A program made the translations under genes and the position numbers. DNA of 64,000 nt from Actinoallomurus soli (GTDB lineage Bacteria; Actinomycetota; Actinomycetes; Streptosporangiales; Streptosporangiaceae): contig NZ_JAMXMV010000018.1 of the NCBI RefSeq assembly GCF_024055715.1, positions 62,001-126,000 on the forward strand, given 5' to 3'. Shown here piece after piece: positions 9,272 through 17,708 of this stretch (position 1 is the first letter of the stretch; the number at the start of each line of letters is the position of its first letter). The notes under the pieces are model-generated. The model searched no databases. It was not told the origin of the DNA and saw only the letters and a list, made by a program, of their open reading frames with translations.

Positions 9272-9936
9272 GCCTGGAAGTCGGCGAAGTCGAAGCCGGG
9301 GGAGACGACGCAGCTGACCAGGACCTCCCGGTCCGTGGCGGGCCGGGCGGACTGCCAGACGCCCGCGGGCACCAGCGCCTGCGGGCGCTGGCCGTGTTCG
9401 ACGTCCGGGCCGACGACGACCGTCTCGGTCCGCTCGCCCGGGGTGTCGGCCTCGCCCCCGAGGACGAGCTCCAGCGGGCCGCCGCGGTGCCAGAGCCACA
9501 CCTCATCCGAGCGCACCGAGTGCCACATCGACTCCTCGCCGGGCCCGAGCAGGAAGTAGATGCCGGTCGCGGTCGACCGCTCGCCGCCGTGCGCCGCGAC
9601 CGGTACGGACGTCCGCCAGGTCTCGCGGAACCAGCCCCCCTCGGGGTGTGGCAGCAGGTCCAGGGCCTCGGCGATCGGCGGCCTGACCTCGAAGGCGGTG
9701 ACCCTGCCGCCCGGATTGCGGCGGCCGAACCGGATCTCCCGGACCGTCTCGCGGTTGACGGCGCCGGGCAGCATCAGCCGCGGATGGTCGAAGACGAGCG
9801 CGATGACCTGCTCGTCGCCGAAGTGGTCGGTGGCCAGGGCGGCGGCGTCCTCTTCCGGCGCGTACGCGGCCGTCTCGCTGCGGAAGTCCTGGTCGGGATG
9901 GGCGCGCCACGCGGCGAGCGTCGTGAGTAGAAGCAC
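9262..9936 (-). CDS. Cupin-domain (DUF985-like) protein
   Basis: A protein of about 224 residues. The C-terminal part carries a Cupin_5/DUF985 pattern: LPHPEGGWFRETWRT, then STATGIYFLLGPGEESMWHSVRSDEVWLWHRGGPLEL, and PAGVWQSARP. In this family the conserved His and Glu residues line a barrel that binds a metal or sugar-like ligand; the reaction is unknown. The first 65 residues are a less familiar extension. I chose the GTG at 9936, which starts the hydrophobic LLLTTLAAW segment; upstream codons lose the family sense. The stop codon lies inside a 17-bp repeat, which supplies the last codons. Confidence 0.75.
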   Translation of the reverse strand: MLLLTTLAAWRAHPDQDFRSETAAYAPEEDAAALATDHFGDEQVIALVFDHPRLMLPGAVNRETVREIRFGRRNPGGRVTAFEVRPPIAEALDLLPHPEGGWFRETWRTSVPVAAHGGERSTATGIYFLLGPGEESMWHSVRSDEVWLWHRGGPLELVLGGEADTPGERTETVVVGPDVEHGQRPQALVPAGVWQSARPATDREVLVSCVVSPGFDFADFQAAP

Positions 9937-10030
9937 GGTTCCACCGTAGTCCGGTGCGCCGCCCCTCAGGCTGAGGCGAACGCGGATCGTGTTCGCTCGA
10001 ACAGGTCTCGAAGTTGGAGAGAATTGAGTT

Positions 10031-10043
10031 AAGATACATCGCG
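10031..10043 (+). promoter_or_regulatory. Motif shared with the DUF4097 promoter
   Basis: The sequence AAGATACATCGCG just upstream of the DUF1707 gene (ATG at 10061) closely matches AAGATGTATCGCG at 1811-1823 upstream of the DUF4097-PadR operon. Both lie in promoter positions beside genes for related kinds of small surface or beta-rich proteins. A shared regulator, perhaps the PadR protein, is possible. Confidence 0.35.
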
Positions 10044-10060
10044 ACTGAGAGGGGTCTTCG

Positions 10061-10645
10061 ATGGAGCCGTACCACCAGCCGGCGCCGGACCGGGCGAGTC
10101 TGCGCGCCTCCGACCAGGATCGGGACGAGACGGTGCAGCGGCTGCAGGTCGCCTTCGCGGAGGGCCGCCTCACGGACGGGGAGTTCGACGAGCGCATGCG
10201 CGGCGCGCTGGCCGCGCGGACCTACGGCGACCTCGCCGGGCTGCTCGCCGACCTGCCGGCGGCCACCGCCCCCGTCACGCCGCGTCCGGCGGTGCCCGCG
10301 CTGCCCAAGCCGGGGCGCTACACGGTCGCCTACAAGGACATCGTGCGGCTCGCCGGCCGCTGGCGGGTGCCCGGGACGTACCGCGCGCTCGTCTACAAGG
10401 GCGGCGGGGTGATCGACCTGCGGGCGGCGGAGCTGACCGAGCCGGTCACCACCATCCTCGCCGTGGCCTACAAGTCCGACCTCCAGTTCCTCGTGCCGCC
10501 CGGCGTCCGTGTCGAGGCGAGCGGCTTCGGTGTCACCCGTGACGAGGAGTGGACCGGTGACCTGGACGCCGACGCGCCGGTCGTGCACATCCGGGCCTTC
10601 GCCTACAAGGGCCGCGTCGAGACGCGGACGATGCCCCGGCACTGA
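10061..10645 (+). CDS. DUF1707 SHOCT-like domain protein
   Basis: A 194-residue protein. Residues about 12-65 match the DUF1707 domain: LRASDQDRDETVQRLQVAFAEGRLTDGEFDERMRGALAARTYGDLAGLLADLP, a pattern usually found at the N terminus of actinobacterial membrane or regulatory proteins. The remaining part (about 85-190) is rich in beta strands and has repeated YK motifs (VAYKDIV, LVYKGGG, VAYKSDL, FAYKGRV); no membrane segment is visible. The ATG at 10061 follows GAGAGGGG. The role is unknown. Confidence 0.85.
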   Translation: MEPYHQPAPDRASLRASDQDRDETVQRLQVAFAEGRLTDGEFDERMRGALAARTYGDLAGLLADLPAATAPVTPRPAVPALPKPGRYTVAYKDIVRLAGRWRVPGTYRALVYKGGGVIDLRAAELTEPVTTILAVAYKSDLQFLVPPGVRVEASGFGVTRDEEWTGDLDADAPVVHIRAFAYKGRVETRTMPRH

Positions 10646-10888
10646 GGCGCTGAGTCCGGACGAAGCCCGGGCGGTGAGTCCGGGCGCCTCGGCCGGAGGC
10701 GGACGCCCAGGGGGACGCCTGACCCCTTCACCCGGATTACGGCCGGAGACCGGCCTTTCCGGTCGGCTGCGGTGACATCTCCCACAGCATCCGAACGAAC
10801 CCTTGCGACGGCAAAAGCATCGTAATGATCGCTCGCATGAGGTAAAACAGGTTGGCTCGTGCAATCTGTCAACGTTTGGGAGAGCTGT

Positions 10889-11629
10889 ATGCGAATAAGC
10901 CTGGGGAAGGCCGCCGCCATCGGGACGTTGTCGGCAGTGGCCCTCGTCCCGGCTGTGGCCGCCCCCGCGACGGCCTTCGCCGTCGCCGCCACATCCCCCG
11001 TACAGGCGCAGGCCAACCCGACGCTTCATTTCGGTGACAAGGGCGCGGCGGTCACACGTCTGCAGCAGCGTCTCATCGCTCTGCACTACGACCCGGGAAC
11101 GGTCGACGGGCAGTACGGCAGCCAGACCCGGTTCGCGGTCTGGGCTTTCCAGAAGGCCCAGGGAATGCACCCGAACCAGTCGGCGCCGGTCGGTTCGAAG
11201 ACCTGGGCCGCGCTGGCGCACCCGAAGGTTCCCAAGCCCCTCGTCAAGGGTGGCGCCAAGAACCGCGCCGAGGTGGACCTGACCCACCAGCTGCTCTACA
11301 TCTACAAGAGCGGCAAGCTGGTCCTCATCAGCCACATCTCCAGCGGCCGGGCGTACTACTACCAGAACGGCCGCAAGATCAACGCCCGTACGCCGACCGG
11401 CAACTACTACGTGTACCGGAAGGCCAAGGGCTGGGAGACCGGCCCGCTCGGCAAGCTCTACAAGGCCAACTACTTCCACGGCGGCTATGCCATCCACGGC
11501 GAGCCCGAGGTGCCGCTGTACCCGGCGTCGCACGGCTGCGTGCGGACGCCGATGCACACGGCGGACATCGTCGCCAAGCTCCTTCCCCTCAAGACCAAGG
11601 TCTACCTGCGGGGCAAGGCGCCGGCCTGA
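10889..11629 (+). CDS. Secreted L,D-transpeptidase with peptidoglycan-binding domain
   Basis: A 246-residue exported cell-wall enzyme. Residues 1-35 form a signal peptide (MRISLGKAAAIGTL followed by a hydrophobic core and Ala-rich cleavage zone). Residues about 45-105 are a PG_binding_1 domain (LHFGDKGAAVTRLQQRL, YDPGTVDGQYGSQT). Residues about 120-245 are a YkuD domain with the active-site motif SHGCVR; the nucleophile is Cys217 and a partner is His215. It should make 3-3 cross-links in peptidoglycan. I chose the ATG at 10889, which has GGGAG upstream and starts a clean signal peptide, over a start 30 bases earlier. A strong terminator follows at 11640. Confidence 0.93.
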   Translation: MRISLGKAAAIGTLSAVALVPAVAAPATAFAVAATSPVQAQANPTLHFGDKGAAVTRLQQRLIALHYDPGTVDGQYGSQTRFAVWAFQKAQGMHPNQSAPVGSKTWAALAHPKVPKPLVKGGAKNRAEVDLTHQLLYIYKSGKLVLISHISSGRAYYYQNGRKINARTPTGNYYVYRKAKGWETGPLGKLYKANYFHGGYAIHGEPEVPLYPASHGCVRTPMHTADIVAKLLPLKTKVYLRGKAPA

Positions 11630-11639
11630 GCATCCTGAG

Positions 11640-11671
11640 ACGGAGCCGTACGCGTGGGCGTACGGCTCCGT
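11640..11671. terminator. Perfect hairpin terminator between convergent genes
   Basis: ACGGAGCCGTACGC (11640-11653) pairs without mismatch with GCGTACGGCTCCGT (11658-11671) around a 4-base GTGG loop. A pyrimidine-rich tract follows. It lies 10 bp after the L,D-transpeptidase stop and 18 bp from the end of the convergent SCO5389-family gene, so it can serve both. Confidence 0.85.
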
Positions 11672-11689
11672 TCTCCTTTCTCGCCGGTC

Positions 11690-12077
11690 TCAGCAGTCCA
11701 CGAGCTCCGGGCGCTGGTTCAGGACCTGTGCGCGCGGGGTGACGAACTCCCGGTACGCCTCATCGGCGTCCGGGCGGAACACCGCGACCTTGTGGCAGTT
11801 CTGGAACGCCAGGCGGACGCCGTAGTGGCGCTCCAGCGCTCCGCGCATCGCGTCGCTGGCCGGCATTCGCAGCAACTGACCGCGGGCGGCCTCGTCCGGG
11901 GGGCGGCACCTCGTTGGCCGTGAAATCGGCGCCGTCCGCCCGGAGCTCGCCGATCAGCCCGTCGACGACCTGCCAGGCGTACGGCAGGGACGTGCGGATG
12001 CATTCGACGAAGGCCGCGTCGTCGAGTTGGTCCCGCCGGGCGCTTTCGAGGAGTTCGCGGGAAACTGTCAGGGACAT
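11690..12077 (-). pseudogene. SCO5389-family protein, frameshifted in a C6 run
   Basis: The start at 12077 (ATG, with GGAGGT upstream) reads MSLTVSRELLESARRDQ and on through FVECIRTSLPYAWQVVDGLIGELRADG to EVPPP. The frame then changes: with one C removed from the run at 11898-11903 it continues PDEAARGQLLRMPASDAMRG, then LERHYGVRLAFQNCHKVAVF, and ends LNQRPELVDC. Together this gives about 129 residues that match the SCO5389 family end to end, including the opening MSL and the closing PEL-x-DC. As given, the sequence has an extra base. Either the gene is freshly broken or this is a homopolymer sequencing error. The family role is unknown. Confidence 0.85.
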
Positions 12078-12171
12078 GTCACCACCTCCGAAGGGGGACG
12101 TTAGGCAGCCCTGCCGGAGACGTCTATGACCCGATGGTGACGACGGCCTGCAAGCGGTCGCCGACGTACGG

Positions 12172-12195
12172 GAACGGGCCGGTGACGGCCCGTTC
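12172..12195. promoter_or_regulatory. Hairpin in the divergent intergenic region
   Basis: GAACGGGCC (12172-12180) pairs with GGCCCGTTC (12187-12195) around a 6-base loop. It lies in the 222-bp gap between the divergent SCO5389-family and BNR-protein genes. It could be an operator or an RNA hairpin in the BNR-protein leader; nothing decides between these. Confidence 0.35.
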
Positions 12196-12299
12196 GGAGA
12201 TGAAATTCCCACCGGAACGGTCTCGTCTCCGCCCCCCGTTGCGGGCCGAATAGCGGTTTGATAGGTCCTTGCACGAATGGTCTTCAACAAGAGGTGAGC

Positions 12300-15134
12300 G
12301 TGACCACGACCGGTAGCGGAGCGCCCCCCGGGGAGCCTTTCGGCGGCAGTGCCGTCCGCCCCGCCCAGAATCACCCCCGGCCGGGCACTCCCCGGCGCTC
12401 CGGCCGCGACGAGCGCCGCCGCATCAGCGAGCGGCTCGCGGAGGCGGCGGACGCGGCCTCGGACGGCCGCCGCGTCCGCGGCGTGCCGAACTCCTCGCCC
12501 TGGCAGCGTTCCAACGCCGTGTGGCACCGGGCCGGAATCGACTGGAGCCGCGCCGAGCCGGAACGGCGCCCGCCGGCGCCCGCCAGCGTCCCCGTCGCGG
12601 CCAGCGCCGCGGCGTATCCGAACGCGGCGAGCACCGCGCCGCGGCCCACGGCCGCCGTCGCGGCCGCGGCCGTTCCGCCCGCGGCTCCTCCGGCCTCGCC
12701 CCCGGCGCCGCCCGCCGCCCCGGTGCCTCCTCTCGCTCCGGTGCCTCCGGCCGCGCCGCCGGGCGGGACGGCGGACGGTGAGCCGTGGGCCCCGCCGACG
12801 CGGACGCGCCGCCTGCCCCAGGTGCCGATCCGGCCCGTCGCCATCGCGGCCGCGGTCGTCGTCGTCCTCGGCGGAGGCGCGTACGCCCTGTTCGGCACGG
12901 GCGGCGACGCGCCGAAGAAGCCGGCCGCGCCGGTGCCCGTGGCCGCCGACCGTCTCTTCACCCCGGACCCGGCGGCCAAGACGAGCGGCCGGTCGCACGC
13001 GCTCACCGCCGTGGTCGCGGCGGGTGGCGCCGTCGTGGCCATCGGCTCGGAGCAGGGCGGCGTCTACTCGCGCGCGCAGTTCCTGACCTCCGCCGACGGC
13101 GGCCGCACCTGGCAGGTGGCACGGGTGCGCGGGGCCGACGGCGGCGATCCGCCGCCGGGGGAGTATCCGCAGTTCCTCGCCGGGAACACCCGCGGGTGGG
13201 CGGCGCTCGGCGTCACCGCGCAGGGCGTGGTCTCGTGGACGAGCCGCGACGCCCGGACGTGGACGCACGCGGCGGTCGTCGGCGCGTTCGCTCCCGGCGA
13301 CAAGATCAATCGTCTGGTCCGCACGGGTTCGGGGTTCGTCGCGGTCGGGACGGGCGCCACGCAGGGCGGTGGCACGCAGGGGGTCGTCTGGACCTCCCGC
13401 GACGGGCGCTCCTGGACGCGGGTGGGCCCGGGACAGCTCACGCAGCAGAAGGGCGGCACCCTGATCGGCGTCTCCTCCGCCGCCGCGTTCGGCGACACGG
13501 TGGTCGTCGAAGGGACGCTGCGGACCACGGAGACGGTCACCAAGAAGGTCAAGAAGAAGAAGCGGAAGGTCACCCGGACCGCCGACCGGGAGGCCGTCTG
13601 GCGGTCGCCCGACTCCGGGCGCACCTGGGCGCCGGTCACGATCCCGCAGGCCCAGGGGTCGTCCGGCGACGTCACGGCGCTCGTGAGCACGCGCTCGGGC
13701 CTGTTCGCCGCCCGCGAGGGATCGCAGACCACCGGGTCGAAGAAGCACCGCCGCACGACGTCGTACGCCGTCATCTTCGGCTCCGCCGACGGCCAGACCT
13801 GGGCGGCGGTGGGCCGGCTCGGCACGGACGGCTACTCCCACCTGGGCGCCCTGCGCGGCGCGGACAACGGCCTGGCCGCCCTGGTGCCGGTGGGCGGCGG
13901 CAAGACGGCCGTGCTGACGAGCGCCGACGGCAAGAGCTGGCAGCGCACCGGCGACGTCCCGCCGGGCCGGACCCTCACCGACGTCGCGCCGGCGACGGCC
14001 GGCGCGGTGGTCACCGGACGGACCGGGACGAGCGACGCGTACCTCACCGTCGCCGGAGTCGGCGACGTCAACCTCGGCGCGATCCCGGGCGCCGTCCACC
14101 CCGAGCTCACGCTCACCGACGTGGTCGCCGACGCCGGCCGCGTCATGGCGGTCGGCGGTTCGAACGGTGACGCCGCACTGTGGACCTCGCCGGACGGCTC
14201 GGCGTGGACCCGCGCCGCGCTCCCGGCCGGAACGCCTCCCCGGCAGCTCACCGACGTCGTGCACGGGGCCGCGGGCTGGCTCGCGATCGGGCGGGCCGGA
14301 GGCCGTCCGCTCACGCTCATGTCCGCGGACGGCGGGTCGTGGCAGGCCGTGCCGGGCGGGAAGACGTTCGGCGGCTCGGGCCTCACCACGGTGGCCGCGA
14401 CGGCGAACACCGGGACGTACGTCATCGTCGGCCGGAACGGTGACACGAGCGCCGCGGCCTGGTACTCCACAGACCTGAAGAACTGGACCTGGGCCGGTGG
14501 CGCGGAGAAGGGCGACCTGACCGGCACCGGGGACGCGCCCAAGTGGACCGCCGACGTCGCGGCGGGCCCGGCCGGATTCGTGGCGGTCGGCGGCCAGACC
14601 AAGAACAAGACCGCGCAGCCGGCGGTCTGGACCTCGCCGGACGGGAAGAAGTGGGCGCTGTCCCCGACGGCGCCGGCGCTCCCGCAGGGCGCCCCCGCGG
14701 GCTCGCTGACCTCGGTCGTGGCGCGGGGCGGGGTGCTGGTCGCGACCGGCGTCACCGGCGCGGCGGGCGTCACCGGCCCGCCGGCGGCGGGCGCTCCGGG
14801 ATCCGCGGCCTTCGCCGTGGTCTCGGCGGACGGCGGCCGGACGTGGCAGCCCGTCTCCCTGCCCGGCGCGGGGCAGGGCACGGCGGTGACGGCGGCGACG
14901 GCGACGGCGCACGGGTTCGTCCTGGCCGGCGCGGCCGGTTCGGACGTGGTGCTGTGGACCTCGCCGGACGGTCGCACCTGGCGGTCGTCGCGGCCGCACG
15001 GCCTGGGGCTGGACGGGCTCGGCACGCAGCGGCTCGCCGGGCTGACCGTCGTCGGCGGCACGCTGGTCGCGGTCGGATTCACCGGGGACGCGTCCGGGGA
15101 CGTGCCGACCCTTTGGCGGACGCCGATTCCCTGA
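12300..15134 (+). CDS. Membrane-anchored BNR/Asp-box repeat protein
   Basis: A protein of about 944 residues. Residues 1-180 are cytoplasmic and rich in Pro and Ala, with a basic RRSGRDERRR patch. One membrane helix (VAIAAAVVVVLGGGAYALFG) follows. The rest faces outside and consists of repeated beta blades carrying W-T-S-x-D-G-x-x-W Asp-box motifs, for example LWTSPDGSAWTRA, VWTSPDGKKWALS and LWTSPDGRTWRSS, so one or two beta propellers are likely. The catalytic residues of a sialidase are not evident. It may bind polymer or sense the wall. I chose GTG at 12300 (VTTTGSG) after AAGAGGTGA; GTG at 12294 is also possible. Reading TKKVKKKKRKVTR, a very basic loop, sits within one blade. Confidence 0.8.
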   Translation: MTTTGSGAPPGEPFGGSAVRPAQNHPRPGTPRRSGRDERRRISERLAEAADAASDGRRVRGVPNSSPWQRSNAVWHRAGIDWSRAEPERRPPAPASVPVAASAAAYPNAASTAPRPTAAVAAAAVPPAAPPASPPAPPAAPVPPLAPVPPAAPPGGTADGEPWAPPTRTRRLPQVPIRPVAIAAAVVVVLGGGAYALFGTGGDAPKKPAAPVPVAADRLFTPDPAAKTSGRSHALTAVVAAGGAVVAIGSEQGGVYSRAQFLTSADGGRTWQVARVRGADGGDPPPGEYPQFLAGNTRGWAALGVTAQGVVSWTSRDARTWTHAAVVGAFAPGDKINRLVRTGSGFVAVGTGATQGGGTQGVVWTSRDGRSWTRVGPGQLTQQKGGTLIGVSSAAAFGDTVVVEGTLRTTETVTKKVKKKKRKVTRTADREAVWRSPDSGRTWAPVTIPQAQGSSGDVTALVSTRSGLFAAREGSQTTGSKKHRRTTSYAVIFGSADGQTWAAVGRLGTDGYSHLGALRGADNGLAALVPVGGGKTAVLTSADGKSWQRTGDVPPGRTLTDVAPATAGAVVTGRTGTSDAYLTVAGVGDVNLGAIPGAVHPELTLTDVVADAGRVMAVGGSNGDAALWTSPDGSAWTRAALPAGTPPRQLTDVVHGAAGWLAIGRAGGRPLTLMSADGGSWQAVPGGKTFGGSGLTTVAATANTGTYVIVGRNGDTSAAAWYSTDLKNWTWAGGAEKGDLTGTGDAPKWTADVAAGPAGFVAVGGQTKNKTAQPAVWTSPDGKKWALSPTAPALPQGAPAGSLTSVVARGGVLVATGVTGAAGVTGPPAAGAPGSAAFAVVSADGGRTWQPVSLPGAGQGTAVTAATATAHGFVLAGAAGSDVVLWTSPDGRTWRSSRPHGLGLDGLGTQRLAGLTVVGGTLVAVGFTGDASGDVPTLWRTPIP

Positions 15135-15170
15135 TCCCGGACCGACCGAAAGGCGATTCGGTTGCATGAG

Positions 15171-15218
15171 AACGCCATTGCGGCCGCCCTTCGTACGAAG
15201 GGCGGCCGCAATGGCGTT
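15171..15218. terminator. Perfect 48-bp palindrome, two-way terminator
   Basis: The 24 bases at 15171-15194 (starting AACGCCATTGCGG) are exactly mirrored by 15195-15218 (ending CCGCAATGGCGTT), with no mismatch and no fixed loop. It lies between the stop of the BNR-protein gene (15134) and the stop of the convergent small membrane gene (15229). Position and symmetry fit a bidirectional intrinsic terminator. Confidence 0.85.
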
Positions 15219-15228
15219 TCCGGGGGCG

Positions 15229-15405
15229 TCAGCTGACGTGCAGGTCGACGCCGAGGAGAATGAGGACCCAGAGGAAGATCGCCAGTATGGCGCTGACGAC
15301 GCGCTTGAGCAGGCCGACCGTGATGTAGTCGTGGTCCCAGGCCACGAAGATCCCGATCAATATGTAAATCAGGCCGACGAAGCTGATGCCGCCCCTTATT
15401 CGCAT
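15229..15405 (-). CDS. Small two-helix membrane protein, 58 residues
   Basis: The protein starts MRIRGGISFVGLIYILIGIF and has two hydrophobic helices, the second being AILAIFLWVLILLGVDL. The ATG at 15405 is preceded by AGGAGG at good distance; a longer frame upstream has no such signal and reads as non-coding. Similar short proteins of unknown role are widespread in actinomycetes. It ends 11 bp from the 48-bp palindrome. Confidence 0.8.
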   Translation of the reverse strand: MRIRGGISFVGLIYILIGIFVAWDHDYITVGLLKRVVSAILAIFLWVLILLGVDLHVS

Positions 15406-15677
15406 TGGAGCCTCCTGGTTCCGGGCTGAACGCCCGCCAGATGCCCGATATGCGGCAAATGAAACTTCCGCCTGCTGACGATGGCCGGAAAGTGTGTAGC
15501 GAATTCGCCACTCGCAGCGATGAAGCAGGTGAGTCACCGCGCATGGGTGACCGGCGTCCCGGTCCGGGACACCTCATCACGGCGCGACCCCGCTCCCCAC
15601 AGGGTCAGGGAGCACCGGGGTCGCGGCGGGGCGGCCGGCGGCCGGGCAGCGCCCGTCGGCCGCCCCTTTTCGCCTCT

Positions 15678-16763
15678 CTAGTCGAAGACGACGACCTGGC
15701 GGATCGCGTCGCCGCGCCGCAGCGTCGCCATGGCGTCGTTGAGGTCCTCGAACCGGATGCGCCGCGTGATCAGGCCCTCGATGTCCAGCCTGCCGCTGCG
15801 CCACAGGTCGACGAAGAGCGGGATGTCGCGCCTGAGGTCGCTCCCGCCGTACAGCGAGGACTTGAGGTTCTTGCCCTCGAACAGCAGCGAGAACGCGCTC
15901 ATCTGGAAGGTGTCGTCCGTCGCGCCCGCGCCCACCACGATGACGTCGCCCCCACGCCGGGTGGTCCGCCAGGCCGTCTCGATGGCCGCCGCCTTGCCGA
16001 CGACCTCGAAGACGTAGTCGAAGCCCTGGCCGCCGGTCAGCAGGCCGTTGACCTCCTGCAGGTCGTCGAGCGTGGCCGTGTGGGTGGCGCCGAACTGCTT
16101 GGCGATCGGGTGCTTGGACTCGTTCGGGTCGATCGCCAGGATCGTCGCCGCGCCCGCGATCCGGGCGCCCTGGATCACCGACAGGCCGACGCCGCCCGCG
16201 CCGACGACGGCGACCTTCGAGCCGGGCCGTACCTTCGCCGTGTTGAACACCGCGCCGACGCCGGTCGGGATGCCGCAGCCGAGCAGCGCGGCGTACTCGA
16301 ACGGCACGTCCTCGGCCACCTTGACGACGCCCTGCCAGGGCACGACGAGCTCCTCGGCCCAGGTGCCGCAACCGGCCATCCCGTATGCCGGGGCGTCGCC
16401 GCCCAGCCGGAACCTCGGGTCCCCGAACGTCTGCGCGATGAAGGTCATGCACAGGTACGGCTCGCCGCGGACGCACTCGGCGCAGGTGCCGCAGTCCGGC
16501 GTCCAGTTGATGACGACGTGGTCGCCGGGCCCGACGTTCGTGACGTGCTCGCCCACCTCGACGACCTCGCCGGCGCCCTCGTGCCCGATGACGCAGGGGA
16601 TCGGCATGGGCAGCACGCCCGTCAGGACGGACAGGTCGGAGTGGCAGACGCCGGTCGCCCGTACCCTGACCTTCACCTGGTCGGGACCGGTCTCGGTCGT
16701 CGTGGCGTCGTCGCGCAGCTCGACCTCTTCGTCGCCGACCTGACGTAGGACCGCGGCTCGCAC
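15678..16763 (-). CDS. Zinc-dependent alcohol dehydrogenase (MDR family)
   Basis: A protein of about 361 residues of the zinc MDR family, close to the NDMA-dependent/AdhD-like actinobacterial enzymes. It shows the catalytic zinc ligands in GVCHSDLS and GHEGAGEVVE, the structural-zinc lobe CGTCAECVRGEPYLC, and the NAD-binding turn VGAGGVGLSVIQGA. I chose GTG at 16763 because GGAGGTG stands six bases before it; an ATG 15 bases upstream overlaps that site. It lies last in the PPOX-ferredoxin-dehydrogenase run on the minus strand and is probably controlled by the KstR-like site at 17551. A role in oxidising a sterol-derived alcohol is inference. Confidence 0.88.
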   Translation of the reverse strand: MRAAVLRQVGDEEVELRDDATTTETGPDQVKVRVRATGVCHSDLSVLTGVLPMPIPCVIGHEGAGEVVEVGEHVTNVGPGDHVVINWTPDCGTCAECVRGEPYLCMTFIAQTFGDPRFRLGGDAPAYGMAGCGTWAEELVVPWQGVVKVAEDVPFEYAALLGCGIPTGVGAVFNTAKVRPGSKVAVVGAGGVGLSVIQGARIAGAATILAIDPNESKHPIAKQFGATHTATLDDLQEVNGLLTGGQGFDYVFEVVGKAAAIETAWRTTRRGGDVIVVGAGATDDTFQMSAFSLLFEGKNLKSSLYGGSDLRRDIPLFVDLWRSGRLDIEGLITRRIRFEDLNDAMATLRRGDAIRQVVVFD

Positions 16764-16886
16764 CGTGCACACCTCCATGGCAGGGCCGACGGGGAGCGCC
16801 GGCCGACGATACGGCGCCCCGGGCGGGCGCCGGACGTGCTGGCACCGGGCGGGCGCCGGACGCGGCCGGCGCCGTGGGCGCCGGGG

Positions 16887-17078
16887 CTACTCCTCGAGGG
16901 TCAGCGCGGCCTTGGGGCAGGAACGCACGGCATGCCGGACGCGGTCGAGCAGCTCGGCGGGCGGATGCGGCTCGACGATGTGCAGGACGTCGTCGTCGTC
17001 GAGGTCGAACACCTCGGGCACCAGGCCCACGCACACGCCGTTGGCCTCGCAGACCAGCGGATCGACTCGTACTTCCAT
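16887..17078 (-). CDS. [3Fe-4S]-type ferredoxin
   Basis: A 63-residue ferredoxin (MEVRVDPLVCEANGVCVGLV). Cys10, Cys16 and Cys54 (RSCPKAAL) match the three-cysteine pattern of P450-associated actinobacterial ferredoxins, in which the remaining ligand position is not Cys. The start at 17078 has GAGGAG upstream and lies 10 bp after the PPOX stop, so the two are co-transcribed. No P450 is adjacent, but two P450 genes 16-19 kb away share the same operator type, which makes this a candidate electron donor for them. Confidence 0.9.
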   Translation of the reverse strand: MEVRVDPLVCEANGVCVGLVPEVFDLDDDDVLHIVEPHPPAELLDRVRHAVRSCPKAALTLEE

Positions 17079-17088
17079 GGCTCCTCGC

Positions 17089-17541
17089 TCAGGTGAGCTT
17101 GCGATGGTCCCAGGACGCGACGCCCGTCGGCTCGACGATGTACGCGTGCCGCTTGGCCGCGGTCTGGTCGACGAGCGAGGCGATGGCGTCATCGTCCTTC
17201 AGGTCCATCATCCGGCGGACCACTTCGCAGCCAACATACCGAATGTCGTTCGGTTCGGTAAGGGCCCGCACCGTGCCGTACATCATCAGCCCGCGCAGCT
17301 CGAAGTAGTCCTCGCCCGTCTCGATGAGACAGGTCACCCGGGGGTCGCGGCGCAGGTTGTGCGCCTTGCGCGACGTCCGGTAGGTCCAGAAGGCGATCTT
17401 GTCGTCGACCAGGCCGTAGAACATGGTCACGAGATGGGGGCTGCCGTCGCGGTTGATGGTCGCCAGCTGCAGCTTCTTCTGCTCCCTCAGGAGCGCGGCG
17501 ACCTCGTCGTCCGTCATGGCGACACGGGAACGCTGACTCAC
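17089..17541 (-). CDS. PPOX-class F420- or FMN-dependent oxidoreductase
   Basis: A 150-residue split-barrel protein of the pyridoxamine 5'-phosphate oxidase fold. It shows LQLATINRDGSPHLVTMFYGLVDDKIAFWTYRTSRKAHNL and TCLIETGEDYFELRGLMMYG, the usual flavin or F420-binding pattern. Members of this group reduce F420 or bind flavin; the substrate is not clear. The GTG at 17541 is given as start, but an ATG at 17517 is possible; no clear ribosome site is present and a KstR-like box lies only 9 bp upstream, which suggests a very short leader. It is first in an operon with a ferredoxin and an alcohol dehydrogenase. Confidence 0.85.
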   Translation of the reverse strand: MSQRSRVAMTDDEVAALLREQKKLQLATINRDGSPHLVTMFYGLVDDKIAFWTYRTSRKAHNLRRDPRVTCLIETGEDYFELRGLMMYGTVRALTEPNDIRYVGCEVVRRMMDLKDDDAIASLVDQTAAKRHAYIVEPTGVASWDHRKLT

Positions 17542-17550
17542 GCGAGAAAG

Positions 17551-17564
17551 TAGAACACGTTTCA
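17551..17564. promoter_or_regulatory. KstR-like operator upstream of the PPOX-ferredoxin-ADH operon
   Basis: TAGAACACGTTTCA matches the T-N-N-AAC-NN-GTT-N-N-A pattern of KstR boxes with one arm mismatch. It lies 9 bp before the PPOX start codon and would block transcription. Confidence 0.7.
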
Positions 17565-17708
17565 GTAAGTGCGGGCAAGTGCGCCCGGAGGGCGACGGCC
17601 GCCCTCGGCCGGATCACGCGAGCCGTCGGCCGGGATGACGGCGGGCGGCGTCGGCCGGGAGGCGGGCGCCGCCGGCCGGTGCCGCCGTCCCGAGCGGGTC
17701 GGAAGCGG

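Noticed and set aside
10646-10888. A riboswitch (c-di-AMP type) before the L,D-transpeptidase
   Set aside because: Such RNAs often precede wall-hydrolase genes in actinomycetes, but I could not find their conserved GGGGTGAA-like core here.
12300-15134. A secreted sialidase
   Set aside because: Asp-box repeats are present, but the catalytic Arg triad and Tyr/Glu pair are not evident and the protein is anchored by an N-terminal membrane helix.
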